64,000 nt of DNA from Azolla caroliniana (GCA_043228905.1 JBHGNT010000014.1:9858001-9922000); one strand, 5' to 3'; positions 52,953 to 64,000 are shown, counted from the stretch's first letter. A program made the numbers and translations. Notes: generated from the letters alone by a model not told the origin.

Positions 52953-55040
52953 TTAAATAGCGACTTGGTGGGCTTCTTTTTTTTGTTTTTCAATCATACC
53001 TAATATACACATTCGGGTAAGTGAGGTTGTTACCATAATTGGGACAAAGTGGTCTTGCGATTTGTTGGAAAAGGGGTTGGGAGGTGTGGGGCCGATGTAA
53101 GGTTTCATTTGGAACCCATTTACCCATTTAGGCATGACTTCTCCTACTAAGGTGCCGAGTTGGTATGTCCCATTGAATTCATCGATGATCTAGAAGGGTT
53201 TGGTCCACTGGAATCGAAGATTTCCCGGCATTAGGCCGAGTTGAGTTTGGAAGACCAAGACGACCTTGTTGATCCCAAATAGCCACTCATTGCACCTTCG
53301 GTGTCGGTCGACAAACGCTTTTCTTCAACGCTGAGCCTGCTCTAGATTGCTTAAACTAGCGAGCTAGACTTTCCTGAGGTCAAGAAGTTGTTCGAGTTGT
53401 TTTCGTTCAAACTCGGTTTCGGGTAGTCATTCGATTATCTGAACTCATAAACTGGGAACTTGAAATTCGACCGGCATCACAACCTCTAATCCAAATGCCA
53501 ATCGAAAGGGCATTGATTTGATGCTCGTCTTGTAATTTGTTCAATAGTCCCAAAGTACACTATGAAGTTTTTGATCCTAGTCGGTTTGGTTTTCATTCAC
53601 GATTTTTTTAAAGATATTCTGGAGCGTTTTTTTCGTGGATTCCGCGAATCCATTTGCTTGCGGGTAATAAGGCGTGCTCTTTTAATGGACGACGGTGCAG
53701 TGAGTCGTGAGTTCCCAGATCATTTTGTTGATAAAGTGACCTCCCTGGTCACTAACTAGCTCGATGGGATAGCATAATCGACACCAAAGGTGTTCATAAA
53801 CGAACCTTGTCGTGTTGTCACGGAGCGTTTTCACTTTGACCAACTCGGTGTAGTAATCGGTCGCGCCAATGATATACTGATTTCCTGTTCGGGTCACAGC
53901 TGGCTTGAATGGCCATACGAAATTCAGGCCCCATTTTTGGAACAGCTCAAGCGGAAGGATGGGTTGGTTAGGCATTTGAGATTGTTCGGTGGGTTGGCCC
54001 ATCCGTTGGCATAGATCGCATTGCTGATAGAATTGGAGAGCATCTTTCTGAGTCGTCTGCCTCCATAAACCACTCTACCAGACTTTTTGGCCCGTAGCAT
54101 CACTGACATAATGTCCTCCGGCTATGCCATAATGTGCTTCGTGGAGGATGACTTCCTTTTCGAACTTTCGGACTGCTCGAATCCATATGTTGTTTGCACC
54201 TTTGTGATATAAGGTGTTGTGAAGTTGGTAGAAATTCTGACTGCGAACAACCAATCGCTTCTTTTCATCGAGCATTAGATCCTTAGGTGGAAGGACGGTG
54301 TCAAGGAATTGTACCATTTCACCTATCCACTTATCTTTTGGATCCGGATGAGGAGGAGTTATGGTGATTCTGAAAATATCTGCATATGAAAGATCATCGG
54401 GCACGCCTTCGACCAACTCTCCTGATTCGAGGTGACTAAGGTAGTGCGCCACAACATGTTGTACCCCTGGTTGATGATGGATGTCGAACTCGAACTCTTG
54501 TAGTAAAAGCATCCATCAAGCCAGTCTGCCCGTAAGGTATTGCTTCATGACCAAGTAAAGGAGAGCCGAGTGATCAACGTGAAAAGTAAATTTTCGACCG
54601 AGAAGGTAATGTTGAAACTTGGTTATCCCGAGATCTTCCCACTCCGCACTCGAATAGTTTTTTTCGGCGATTGAGAGACGTGAGCTAGCGTAATATACCG
54701 GCTGATACCAGCTAAGAGGCATCAACTACATAAGGCATTGCTCATAGCCACGTCTGAGGCATCGACAAATACATGGAAGGGTTGTGTCCAATCGGGTGGT
54801 TGGACTATGGGTGCGTGAGACAACATGATTTTCAATGCCATATATGCCTCATTCTCTATGGAAGTCCATCGGAAGGGTGTTCGGTGGACCTCCGTGTGCA
54901 AAGGGGGTCGCAAAATCGGCCAAATGGCGGAGCATGCGGTTGTGTTGGGGGCCTAAGAAATGGTTGAGGGCCTTTGTGGTTGTTGGGGCCGGAGCAACGA
55001 GAATGGTATTGACTTTGTCGGGGTCCATTGCAATCCCTTC
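52953..55040 (-). pseudogene. pol: RT end, RNase H and integrase of gypsy element F
   Basis: On the minus strand: RT end (GIAMDPDKVNTI, LGPQHNRMLRHLADFATP), RNase H (PFHVFVDASDVAMSNALCS, VYYASSRLSIAEKNYSSAEW, FEFDIHHQPGVQHVVAHYLS), integrase (WVKPEQSQMPN-type linker, KWGLNFVWPF, GATDYYTELVKVK, LVSDQGGHFINKM) and the integrase C-terminus (VMPKWVNGFQMKPYIG) at about 53135-53085. Many stops. It is the same group as A and B. It begins abruptly at the E-type LTR at 55043. Confidence 0.8.
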
Positions 55041-55042
55041 CC

Positions 55043-55497
55043 TGTTAGAGCTTAGATCTAAAGTAAGCATGAGATAAGGATATAAAAAATAGATAGATAG
55101 AAAGAAGAGAGAGAAAGAAGGGTGTCGATCCACCCGGCCACCCCCCAGCCAAGGGATTGAGACGGACTCGAGCCTCGATCGGAGTCCCATACCACCGTCA
55201 TGGTGTCGATTCGTACCTGGTGCTGGCACGCTCGCTATAAGAGTTGACCCACCACAAGGACAGAGTCTCGACATAAGTCAAGAGATGATGAAATGAGGGT
55301 AACTAGGCCTCATATTTATAGCCAGACCCAAGGCCCCCAGGCAAGTCCACACTTGGCCTAATGGGTCGTCTCAATCCCCAGGATTAAAAGTAATCCTCCC
55401 CTTCTTTACACTCTCGTTTAAACCTCACACTTTATCCACATGTATAGAATGTTACAATACATTCCCACCACAAGATATTATGGTCATGCCCGTAACA
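55043..55497 (-). repeat. 3' LTR of a second E-type chromovirus
   Basis: Minus-strand TGTTACGGGCATGACC...CTCTAACA, preceded by the purine tract AGAGGGGAAG. It matches 27691-28146 throughout. It sits directly against the RT of F, so the E-type element inserted into F pol; the far side is not seen. Confidence 0.9.
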
Positions 55498-55539
55498 TAC
55501 TTCCCCTCTTTTAAACATTGCACTCTTGCAATGAAGAGT

Positions 55540-56015
55540 TAGGGAAGTTAGTTAGTTTTAAGAGTATTTTCGCGTTCCCATGTGGCATCTTTTATAGATT
55601 TATCCATCCATTTAATTTTAAATTCTCAGATTATTTTAGAACACAAATTTTTTGTTTTAAATTTAAGAATTCTTTATGGTACATGTGGTTTAGAAGCTAA
55701 TTCTTCAGAAGTAACTAGAGTTTTAGTTGTAATTGTATTGTCGCAAGAACCTACAATTCTTTTAGACGACTTACATGAAAATTGGATGGATTTCAACGCC
55801 ATCAGGAAGAGTGAGACGATAGGCAGATGAACCAATGCGTTTGAGGACTGTAAAAGGTCCACAAAACCATGCGACTAACTTAGTGCACATACCCGCAGAC
55901 AATGTCTTAGAATTGTGAGGTATACGTAAAAATACCTTCTGTCCAGGGTTGAATACACAAGGTTGCCTATTATGATCGGCATAAAAATGTGCTCTATCTT
56001 GAGCTGTTTTTATAT
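55540..56015 (-). pseudogene. pol: Integrase C-terminus and chromodomain remnant, E type
   Basis: Minus strand: HFYADHNRQPCVFNPGQKVF, then TKLVAWFCGPFTVLKRIGSS and LTLPDGVEIHPIF are the integrase C-terminal fold. TKTLVTSEELASKPHVP follows, as in the copy at 27460, then a stop and a decayed chromodomain. It starts at about 56015, fused to the G-type remnant. Confidence 0.8.
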
Positions 56016-56017
56016 TA

Positions 56018-57815
56018 TCTCAACGGTCGGAAATCCATCGATTAGAGCATAGCTCTACGATCGATAACTTTGATCGGAGCATTGTTTGACTCGAACCTTG
56101 TCGTTCGGTTAGCATGTCGCTCAATTGGATTACACACTGATTGGCTCCTCCATTGCGACATGGGCCTTTCATGATTCTGTTACATGTATGTGTATTTTTC
56201 GGTTTCGTCATGTGAATTGAGCTTTGTATTTTGTACCCTTAGGTCTCTAAAATTTTTACCCTCAAGGTTTTTTTGAAATTTAATTTTTGGGCCTTGAGTT
56301 TTCAAATTTTCATCTTCTCTGCCCTTATGTTTCTGAAAATTTTCTCTCTGCCCCTTTCTCTTTTCTCTTTCTTTGATTTTTGAAATTCGTATTCCAGCCT
56401 TTCGATTCTAGTGGATGGCGGCGGCGATGGCGAGGGCAACGATTGCGGCAGCTGCGATGATGGCAACGGTGGCGACAACGATTGCGGTAGCGGCGGCGGC
56501 CCATCGGGGTTACGACCAAGTGGTCCCAGAAATACTGTCCATCATCATGTTCATTAACGCAGCAGAGCAGGGCATGTTGTAGAAGTTCAATGCTAGCAAT
56601 CTTCACCTTTGGGCAACGCGCTGATTTCGACATGACCCGCCAAAGATACTCAAATTCATCTCAAGGTGGTCTTGAATCAAAATTAGGTTCACCATGAACT
56701 TGAAAGCAAGAGACTGAAGGCTGATCTCCTCATCACTGTCGTCTTCATCTTCAACCCCCTTTTCACTCAAGGCCTGACACAAGGGATTGATTGTCGGAAG
56801 TGAAGGCTGCTAATGTCGTTCCTTTGAAGATCTTCAGAGACACAAATCTGATGATCCGGAAGCTCAGCCAAGCTGCACCCATTGAAGCCACCATGGCCCC
56901 CCAACGACATTGGAGAAGCGTCTCTCTCTTTGCATCACTTTCCTCTTGCTCAAGGTGGAGCTGACATTGATGTCTACGTCATCTTCATAGTCCTCTGAAT
57001 CATTCGTAAATGGATGTTTTACCTGTAAAGTCTTCATCTTGTAAAGACTCGATTTGTTTAGGTATAGGAAGCACCGAATCGTGAAATTCCTTTATAATCG
57101 TATCTGTAAGGTTGTGTTGATCTTGAAGTATTTGATACTACTCAAGTTGAGATACATGAGGATGGCGATGATACAGAATACTCAATTCCCTCATTTCAAG
57201 CTTTCTTGTCATTGCCTTGTGTTTCCGAGTGAAGTATGGGTGTGCAGAAAAAGGAAGAAGAAACAATGTTTGTATTACTTGTTTTGGAAGCGGTATCATT
57301 CCGATTCAGGGTAGATGAGTGAGGTTTGCTTGTTGAGATGTTGTTTTAGAATATCTTCGATTTCACCATTCTTCTCCTTGCCTTTGCATCTGTTTTGCTC
57401 GCTCTCATGAAGATCTATGTACACATCTCTACATCTTCAGTTATGCTCTTTTCCGTGGTATTATTCATTGATGCCATCTTCTCTCCTCTATATAAGTTGG
57501 ATGCTTTCCCAGAAGCAGAAGAGTAGCGATTGTTGGTAGCCACCATATATCTATCCAAGAACCGATTTCCAGAAAGTGGTTCTAGCTCATTCAACCGATG
57601 ATCAGACAGCTTAGAAAACTCTTAAGCATAGTAAGGATTAGCATCGGATGGTTTTAGAATCTCCAAGAGCCGATGATACGAAGAGTAGTCAGTGGAAGGC
57701 GGAGGGTTGATCATTGAGTTAGGAAGCTTATGAAAGTCCAAGTGCTGGTGTGAACTAGAATAAGGGTTAGGGTTAGAGGAGGGGGAAATTAGGGTTTCCA
57801 AGAAAAGTAGGAGGA
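56018..57815 (-). mobile_element. G3: remnant of a G-type element with gene-like cargo
   Basis: On the minus strand: gene-like cargo (57815-56400), purine-rich tract (56395-56330), four or five 28-32-bp repeats with AAGGGCA/GAGGGTA and AAATTT motifs (56350-56225), then the box region with ACCGAACGACAAGGTTCG and TTTCCGACCG. The LTR is missing because the E fragment begins at 56017. Same order as G1. Confidence 0.6.
56400..57815 (-). pseudogene. Host-gene-like cargo of G3
   Basis: Stop-interrupted minus frames read as protein rather than repeat: STDYSSYHRLLEILKPSDAN and GNRFLDRYMVATNNRYSSAS near 57700-57520, FHDSVLPIPKQIESLQDEDF near 57085-57020, VEDEDDSDEEISLQSLAFKF near 56760-56700, and KVKIASIELLQHALLCCVNE near 56610-56550. 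I do not recognise the family. Frame changes at intervals would fit lost introns or simple decay. A GC-rich Arg/His stretch near 56410-56500 is low complexity. Confidence 0.35.
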
Positions 57816-58400
57816 AAATAGAACGGGGGGGAGGTTGCAGAAGGTGAGCTCCCCTTGTGGGTGTTTCGTGAGGAAGTCATCTCACTTTGGGGTTGTTATC
57901 CATGGCTTCTTCTTGGGGTTGGGTGCGGGAAGCGATAATAGGTCCATGCTCTGTTTGGTAGACACCCCTGTGAGGGCCCGTGGCCGCTTCTTCTAGCACA
58001 CATTCCCAACTTGCCCATTTCTGATGATCCCTGCTCCATCTAGTTTTCTTCCATCTCCAGCCTCCTCCAGACTTTCATTTTCATTCCTCCATAGGCATTG
58101 CCATTGTCATCGCAAATCGGCTCACATACAGAGAGTTCATGCACAAATCACACTCTCTAACACCAAGACCAACACATAGAGAAAGAGGAGAGAGAGATTA
58201 GTGAGGGGACGGGAGAGTGAGGGAGAGAGTGACTTCTTTTCAAGGGAGGTCGTTCCACTGTGTGTGCCAAAAGTGTTGTTCGGGTGGGGGGTGAATCCTA
58301 GAATGCCAAAAGTGCTCAAGGAGACAAGGGGCGAGATGCGTGTAATCGGGCGTGTGTATCGATGCACACGAAATATGTCTTTATGACATACAAAATGTGA
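57816..58400. other. No gene seen
   Basis: G-rich and GA-rich sequence with a GAGAGGAGAGAGA tract near 58180-58230. Open frames here have no recognisable motif. Confidence 0.45.
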
Positions 58401-58423
58401 AATAACATAGTGATTAGTTAGGT

Positions 58424-58729
58424 GTTGAGGAATACAAGGTAGGAGTGATTCGATAGGGTACTTTTAAGGCCACACGAATAGGGAATAATAATAATATCTG
58501 ATGGAGGAAATCGAGGGGAAATATCAACCCGAAAGTGGATGGCTTTATGGGTGATGTAACGGCCTCCCCTTGCTCTATAAAAGGGAGGTTTGAGACTGTT
58601 TTAGGGATCCACGTTTTGGGAGGACGAAGTGTTGTCGGTTTGAGAGACGAGCTCCCCTCCTCTCTCTCCGGAATATACATCAATTTTCTATGGTAAAATC
58701 TAAATGAAAATAATATCCTTTGTATTACA
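58424..58729 (+). repeat. Putative solo LTR with TATA box
   Basis: CTCCCCTTGCTCTATAAAAGGGAGG (TATA near 58577) resembles the C-family promoter region around 16750. TGTTGAGGAATAC at 58424 and TATTACA at 58729 are possible ends, but I see no target duplication. Confidence 0.35.
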
Positions 58730-58735
58730 ACTTAT

Positions 58736-58790
58736 AGTCTAATGGTTAAGAGCTCAACCCATGTAACATAAGGTCATGGGTTTGAGTCTT
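58736..58790 (+). repeat. tRNA-like (SINE-type) sequence
   Basis: TAATGGTTAAG (58740-58750) and GGTTTGAGTCT (58779-58789) are A- and B-box-like. It shares ATGTAACATAAGGTCATGGG-like spacing with the copy at 3957. An inverted B-box-like GGTTCGAGTTT lies just downstream (complement near 58811-58825). Confidence 0.5.
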
Positions 58791-58848
58791 GCCATATCAT
58801 GACAACACTCTAAACTCGAACCTCTGACTTTTAAAACACACAATACCG

Positions 58849-59010
58849 AGATCGTTAACCGAGTCATTATGGGGTATATGACCTCTTGGGGCCCGTGATC
58901 TTTATTTAGACTGTCAAACTTGGGGTGGGATCATGACCGGAGAAATTAGAAGACTGTGTTGCAGGATCGGCTACAACCAAACATTATATATGTCCTTTAC
59001 CCAGACAGAA
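58849..59010 (+). repeat. Fragment of K-type LTR
   Basis: Matches 33569-33730 closely and stops at 59010 where the LTR of B begins. Confidence 0.8.
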
Positions 59011-60095
59011 TGTTGTCCGTGGGCCAAAATAGTAACATATGAGAATCGCAATAGGAATTAGGTAGCAGTAGGTAAACTGAAGAGAAATGCGCGGAATATT
59101 GCTCGGCCACAACTGAGTAGTAAAACACTTCTATAAGAATCAAACACAGAAATGGGAAGTGGAGAGTACACAAAGAAAAATGACATAGGATGTTTACGTG
59201 GAAAACCCTAATAGGGAAAAACCACAGGAGCCCACAAACTCCGAACTATCACTATGAATAGAAAGGGGTACAACCAGAGACTCGGAGGCAACGACCCCAA
59301 GCTCTGTTTCTTCGCACAGTGGCGGTTACAACAGAGTATCTCTATGTATCTCTCTCTCTCCCCCTCTCTCTGTACAACAATTACAACAATATGACCCCCA
59401 CACAATCGCACACACTATCTCACTCTATGTACAAGGTGATTGCCCTAAGTCATATTTATAGTTATATGAACTTAGGGCTATTTACAAATATAGCCTCAAT
59501 GGGCTTATTCAAGACATATTTACAAATCTGTCTTCTCTTCTGGTCCTCACTAGGTCCACCGATCCGGTTTCCGGATCTCTTCCGGTTCTCACCGGGTCCT
59601 CTTTATTTATCGCCAGATCCCATCCGGAGAGACCAATTTCCCAACATAAACAATCGAAAGCAATTAGAAGCAGCCAAAATAAACACAGTTGAAAACGTGG
59701 AAAGAGAAGGAGCGTGCCAAGGAACATCTATATAAAGAGCAGTAGATCAAAGGAAGAGAGGGAGACCTATAGGAGAGAAGTCTAAAGGTACTACGTAATT
59801 AATCCTACTACAATGTATTTGATACCTTCCGACAGATAGCCGTGTAACTGTAATCACTACTCATTTCCGTAATCTAAACAATGTTGGGTCTATTTTGTGT
59901 CATTGTTCGTTTTCAATAATTGTTAAGTAACCTATCTCTCCCTATTGTGTATGCATAACCCGAGATATCCTCTTACGTAATCTGTAGGGTGTCATCCCGT
60001 TTCGTAAAAGCGATTTGACCACCATGTACCACAGTCCTTTGGTCCGATTCCGTTTAGGAATTGAAGGTGTCACCTCCGGAGAGGAAGGCAACACA
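59011..60095 (+). repeat. 5' LTR of B (split)
   Basis: Starts TGTTGTCCGTGGGCC, like the A LTR start, and ends AACACA before the primer-like site. Without the inserted N LTR it is about 480 bp, close to the 469 bp of A. TATATAAAG is near 59731. Confidence 0.6.
59040..59643 (-). mobile_element. Solo LTR, family N (copy 3, diverged)
   Basis: Minus-strand sequence aligns with copies 1 and 2: GGGAAATTGGTCTCTCCGGATGG-type start, GGCTATATTTGTAAATAGCC, TATAAATATGACTTAGGGC, GTTGTAACCGCC, TTTTCCACGT. A candidate duplication ACATA is at 59035-59039 and 59644-59648, which would put the start three bases inside the TGT seen in the others. It lacks the 54-bp repeat array. Confidence 0.7.
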
Positions 60096-60162
60096 ATTTG
60101 GCACGCCTAGTTCACGCTGCATAGCACAACGAACTCACGTGGTGGTAATCCCAGTCGCCAGT

Positions 60163-61970
60163 ATGGCGCCCAACAGAAGTACTCACTCTCATCCACCGTC
60201 TCACCGCACAGAGTCTGTCGAGGACACGGCCGATTCCGTGCTCACACAACATTCGTCCTCGGAATCGCAAGCCTTGCCATCAGTCAAATCCAGAAACCCA
60301 ATCTTCGCCACTAGTAATCCCAGACTCACTGTCACATATCGGTCATGATATTGCTACCCCTCCAAGTCCTCCGAAAGTCTCACATCCACCGGAGCGCAAC
60401 CCCTTCCCGGCCCTTCTGGACGACCCAGATCTTGATACAATGTCGTATCACCCCTATTTACGCTACACGGATGGCCCAGATGCCGAAATCCACATTCGCT
60501 CCTTTCTCAACACATGGCAAGCCAACCATTCAACACAACGGCTCACTGACATGGAGATCGATGCCTCCAAATCGCCGAATTCACTCTCTCCCTCGACAGC
60601 CCCGCTGCACGATGGTATTCCCGGCATGAACCTAGGCAGTTCACCACATTCCAAGATGTCCGCATGTAGTTTCTGGAATTATTCTACTGTGAGATTCCAA
60701 AACGGGAATTTCTTCGGCAATTTTACACATTCGCACAGGCACCCAACGAAACCGTATCCCAATTTGTTCTCCGATTTCAAGATCTATACCGCCAACTGGC
60801 ACAGGATGTCTCAGTAAACCATCTAGATGATATGTTCCTGGCTGGCCTCCGTGAGCCTTTACGCATGACGTTGGCTCTCACGGATTTTTCACAAGAAACC
60901 ATCGAGCAAGTGGTTGCCCGCGTTCTTGCGCTCTATAGGACACATCATAACAATTCAGTTGCAATGGGCATGCTTCAAACTGCCTTACCAATGACTCAGG
61001 AAACACAATTCCAGCAAGCGCTACAATGCACGGTATGCGCTAGATCTAGGCAATCCGCCCTTGATTGTCCTTCACGACTATAGTGCCCCATCTGCCATTC
61101 ACGGGTCCATACAGTAGAGCAGTGCGAATATAACATGTTGAACCGAATGAACACGGCCACAGTTCACCAAATTGAGCCTCGTCCCAATCAGGTGCAACCA
61201 CCCCCACTGAACAGAGAGGCAACATGGTCGTGGTAAGAAAACCGGCCACATTACAACACGAGGGGTACCTTTGACACGGCGTGTTACAATCAGGAAAACC
61301 AATACCGTGTCGAGCCCCTTTGCTACCCCAATCAATCACACCACACGAACGAGCACTGGCATTGTCATCAGGATAACCACCACTGGTGCAGGGATTACGG
61401 CCACAATGCACCACAGAATTATCGTGGCTTTTGAAATAATCACAGTTTCTGAAATTTCCACAACCGTCGACACTTTGACAATCACCGCCGCGATAATCAA
61501 CGCAACAATAAATGGTGGAACCCCCCAATGGAGGCTCAGGGAAACCCTCCACAGGGATATTCACCGCGGGGGTGGGAAGATCAACCACAAAATCTACCAC
61601 AAGCCCACTTCGAGCACGGTGACCCCAGTACCTCGACACCCATCACTTGCTTTAATTGCAAATCAACCAGGCCACTACGCCAACGAGTGCCCCACCAACA
61701 ATAGGGGCAAAGCAGCGGCAGTAAACATGATCACGATCGACGTACAACAGGTGACCACACGCAATAAGGACATGTAACAATCGCAGTGGGACATCCAGAA
61801 CTCCGTTCGGCAACAGGCTAAGGATTGGGTAGATGCAGCCAATAACGCCAACATAGACCGTATGAAAGCTGACATAGCGGAATCCAATGAATGGAAACAC
61901 GACCAACTATAGACTGCACACTCGGATTGACATAGCTCTACCGATCACACTAATACCGATCCCGGGTGGC
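60163..61970 (+). pseudogene. gag: Gag of B with zinc knuckles
   Basis: Begins with MAPNRSTHSHPPSHRTESVE at 60163. Capsid sequence is readable across frames (DPDAEIHIRSFLNTWQANHS, NETVSQFVLRFQDLYRQLAQ, HLDDMFLAGLREPLRMTLAL). Knuckle one is CPICHSRVHTVEQC at about 61087-61128. A second knuckle is split by a frameshift near 61650-61670: CFNC in one frame and GHYANEC in the next. Stops and shifts elsewhere. Confidence 0.75.
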
Positions 61971-61972
61971 AG

Positions 61973-62818
61973 GTGCTCGTAGACTCCCAAATCTCAATGT
62001 CGCTGCATAAATTGCTCAATCTATTACCTCGCTTCAAGGAGACGGTCCATTCCCTCACAAATCGGGATCCATTGCATTCATCCGTAAACCTCACGGCCCC
62101 GACACCAAGACCTCCTCTGATGGATTCACAAAATCCAGCCGTACAACTCATCTTACGAGGTCACGAAATTCCCAGACGCATTATCGATGGTGGTTTAGGC
62201 GTCAATGTCCTTAGTGAAACGACATGCAACAAGATCGACATCACTCAATGGGAGTCGTGTCCATTCTGGTTACGAATGGCTGATACACGGTCGATATGCT
62301 CGATAGGCCTCATCCAAAACTTCGAATTTACCTTGGGAGGACATGCTTTTACTGTGTCAGCTGTAATCTTACGCTTAGAGGCCCCCGACGCTTACCCCCT
62401 CCTGCTTGGACGTCCATGGCTGCATACCACCAACATCAAGCAGCACTGGCAACGTAACATGATCTCATTTCGGCGTGGGAAAACCAAAGTCTGCATTCTT
62501 ACGGAAGCACGGACCCCGACTCCTCCTAACAACAGCCTAATATACGCTGAAGGAGTCCATATGATAGATGGCCTCGCGGACGACGAGATGAACTCTTTCC
62601 TGGATGAGCACCCTACGATAGTTCCACTTTTTGAAATCGACGTCCTTTCGGCCGTCGAACCCTACGTAGCCAACGCCATCGATCACGAAGTTTCCCACGA
62701 ACCTAACCCGGCATCAATAAAAGAACTTCAACAAGCCCGTGACGCACTTGACCGCGAGTTAGCAATATCGCAACGTGTAAAAGCCTCCACCTTAGAAGAC
62801 GTCAACCTCGGCTCCCCT
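61973..62818 (+). pseudogene. Protease of B, open but truncated
   Basis: A 301-codon open frame. Active-site region RRIIDGGLGVNVLSETTC near 62174-62227 (Asp-Gly-Gly instead of Asp-Ser/Thr-Gly, as in A's relatives), then CPFWLRMADTRSICSIGLI, YPLLLGRPWLH, YAEGVHMIDGLADDE. At 62818 it runs into the J LTR after VNLGS; the last ~20 codons of the ORF are foreign. The frame is intact before that. Confidence 0.8.
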
Positions 62819-63097
62819 TGTCGAATACATGTGTATAATGGACGTATTCACACCATCCCGTTTCGGCCATTTATGTAATTAGCATAAAGGGTAGTTGCCC
62901 TAAGTCGGTCACTATATATAGTGACCTTGTAACCTCTTTGTGAGGTTGGTTGTTGTATTATTGCTTTGTGAAATAAAGAGTCTTTTGTGTCTCTCTCTCT
63001 CTCTCTCTGTGCAACGACCTACATTCTGTCATACACAGGGAATAAACAGGAATCGAGTGCTTCAAGATCTTCCGCACTGACGACATTGCTTCCAACA
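62819..63097 (+). repeat. 5' LTR of J
   Basis: Starts TGTCGAATAC, ends TTCCAACA, followed by TC and the tRNA-Met primer site. The core promoter is a perfect 20-bp palindrome GGTCACTATATATAGTGACC (62907-62926). AATAAA (62972-62977) could serve as the poly(A) signal. Confidence 0.9.
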
Positions 63098-63689
63098 TCT
63101 GGTATCAGAGCCTGCACAGTAGTCGGTCCTTCAATCCGCTGTCGGCCGTCGTCTCTGTATTCGGTTTCCTGCGTCATTCGAAGAAAGAGAGAAGAAGAAC
63201 AAAAACGAGGTTTGCACCTCATCGCGTTAGATCCCCTTGCTTGGAGTAAGCCAGCAGGTTGTACTCTGTCCCTTGTGATCGTAACCGCTCGAGGTGAAAT
63301 CCCCTTGTGCAACTTTGACAACAACCCAAATTCGTGCTTCATCTGGCTGATCGACATTCGGGAGGATCAGTCGGATCCGTCTCTCTCGTCGCTGCAGTCA
63401 CCCGAAGCCGAATCGGTCCAGATAATCGGTTTCAATAATCGGTATTCGGCATATATATCCGAAGCGAACCGGGCTCACTCCGACTCGGCGACATTCGGGA
63501 AGACCAGTCGGTTCTGTCCCTCAGGTTACCGTAGTCAATTCGAGCAAGTTCAACAATACATATATCCGAAGCCGAACCGACTCGGGTTCAAATCCGACTA
63601 GAACGATATCGGGTGAGCCAACAGGCTGCACTCCAACAAGATTCGTAGTCAACTCCGAACCGAGCTTCGTCAACCGAAACCAAATTTGA

Positions 63690-64000
63690 TGGCATCAACA
63701 TCCGGCTCGTCAGAAATGAGTCTACGAAAGTTCGATGGATCGAACTTTAACTTCTGGAAGGAGCAAATGCAGGACTATCTCATAGTCAAGGGGCAAATCG
63801 ATCCCATCGAAAATGAAGAACCTCCAAAAGGATACAAACCAATTGAGTGGCAGAAGCTGGACAGAATCGTCCGCGCCACGATTCGGATGCACCTATCGGA
63901 ATCGGTATACTTCACGGTGCAATCGTGTACGACAGCATTCGAACTGTGGAAAACACTGTCGGACACTTACGAAAAGAAGGTCGCCGCAACGAAGATGTTT
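63690..64000 (+). CDS. gag: Gag of copia J, N-terminal part
   Basis: From ATG at 63690 the frame reads MASTSGSSEMSLRKFDGSNF, then WKEQMQDYLIVKGQIDPIEN and MHLSESVYFTVQSC, and stays open to the window edge. It matches the capsid start of copia I (KFDGSNFALWKNQMRDVLI), so it is a capsid protein. Whether the rest is intact cannot be seen here. Confidence 0.85.

Larger units (their letters stand above)
59011..62818 (+). mobile_element. Ty3/gypsy element B (LTR, gag, protease)
   Basis: 5' LTR 59011-60095 (split by an N LTR), primer-like TTTGGCACGCC at 60097-60107, gag and protease, then truncated at 62818 by copia J. Related to A (same protease blocks, same primer-like site). It is inserted in a K-type LTR fragment. 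Confidence 0.75.
62819..64000 (+). mobile_element. Ty1/copia element J, 5' end
   Basis: 5' LTR 62819-63097, primer site TGGTATCAGAGCC from 63100, a leader of about 590 bp, and gag from 63690, running off the right edge. It is inserted in the protease of B. Confidence 0.9.

Noticed and set aside
63019-63601. Coding ORFs at 62987-63601
   Set aside because: They cover the J LTR end, the primer site and the leader; gag starts only at 63690.

Overview
The window is nuclear plant DNA made almost entirely of nested, mostly decayed LTR retrotransposons. A plant source is shown by the initiator-tRNA-Met primer sites (TGGTATCAGAG) behind four Ty1/copia LTRs, by plant-type copia and Ty3/gypsy polyproteins, by TATA-box LTR promoters and by tRNA-like short repeats. 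No complete ordinary host gene, rRNA gene, functional tRNA gene or bacterial-style feature is visible. One gypsy lineage (bases 1-3939) has a gag and RT of the style seen in fungal and early-diverging land-plant chromoviruses, so a bryophyte, lycophyte or fern is possible, but I cannot fix the species.

Layout. 1-3939: 5' part of gypsy element L (minus strand), whose LTR carries heat-shock-element-like repeats. 3957-4006: tRNA-like repeat. 4075-6651: truncated gypsy gag-protease M (minus). 7144-7512: fold-back repeat with tRNA-like arms. 7931-10986 and 27455-28146: two remnants of chromovirus E (plus), with gag split by a solo LTR. Between them lie gypsy A (10987-16487), copia D (16487-27454), non-coding LTR element C (16564-21802, inside D's 5' LTR) and a family-N solo LTR inside C. 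28147-30917: element G1, with gene-like cargo, 29-bp repeats and an LTR. 30925-33732: decayed copia K. 33733-55040: one old minus-strand gypsy, F, broken by copia H (35051-45384), which itself holds G2 (39489-43263) and an N solo LTR, and by young copia I (47421-52723). 55043-57815: a second E-type 3' end (minus) fused to a G-type remnant with gene-like cargo. 58400-59010: LTR-like promoter, tRNA-like repeat and a K-type LTR fragment. 59011-62818: gypsy B gag-protease. 62819-64000: 5' LTR and gag start of copia J, which runs off the window.

Many boundaries are supported by target-site duplications: TTGTG (H), TTCTG (I), TCGAG (G2), ACGTT (D-family solo LTR), TTATC (N solo LTR in H), CTGT (C) and ACGT (C-family solo LTR). 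These give a readable order: F and E are old, H, A and D entered later, G2, C and N entered those, and I is very recent (its 198-bp LTRs differ at one base). I is the only near-complete coding element, with one open frame of 1377 codons but a 147-bp tandem duplication in RNase H and a 1-bp frameshift near the end.

The most unusual signals are: heat-shock-like promoter repeats in L; a conserved box, complementary to the primer-binding site, directly before the downstream LTR of A and G1/G2-type elements; the shared architecture of the G elements; a coiled-coil ORF after pol in F; and perfect hairpins beside the TATA box in several unrelated LTR families.
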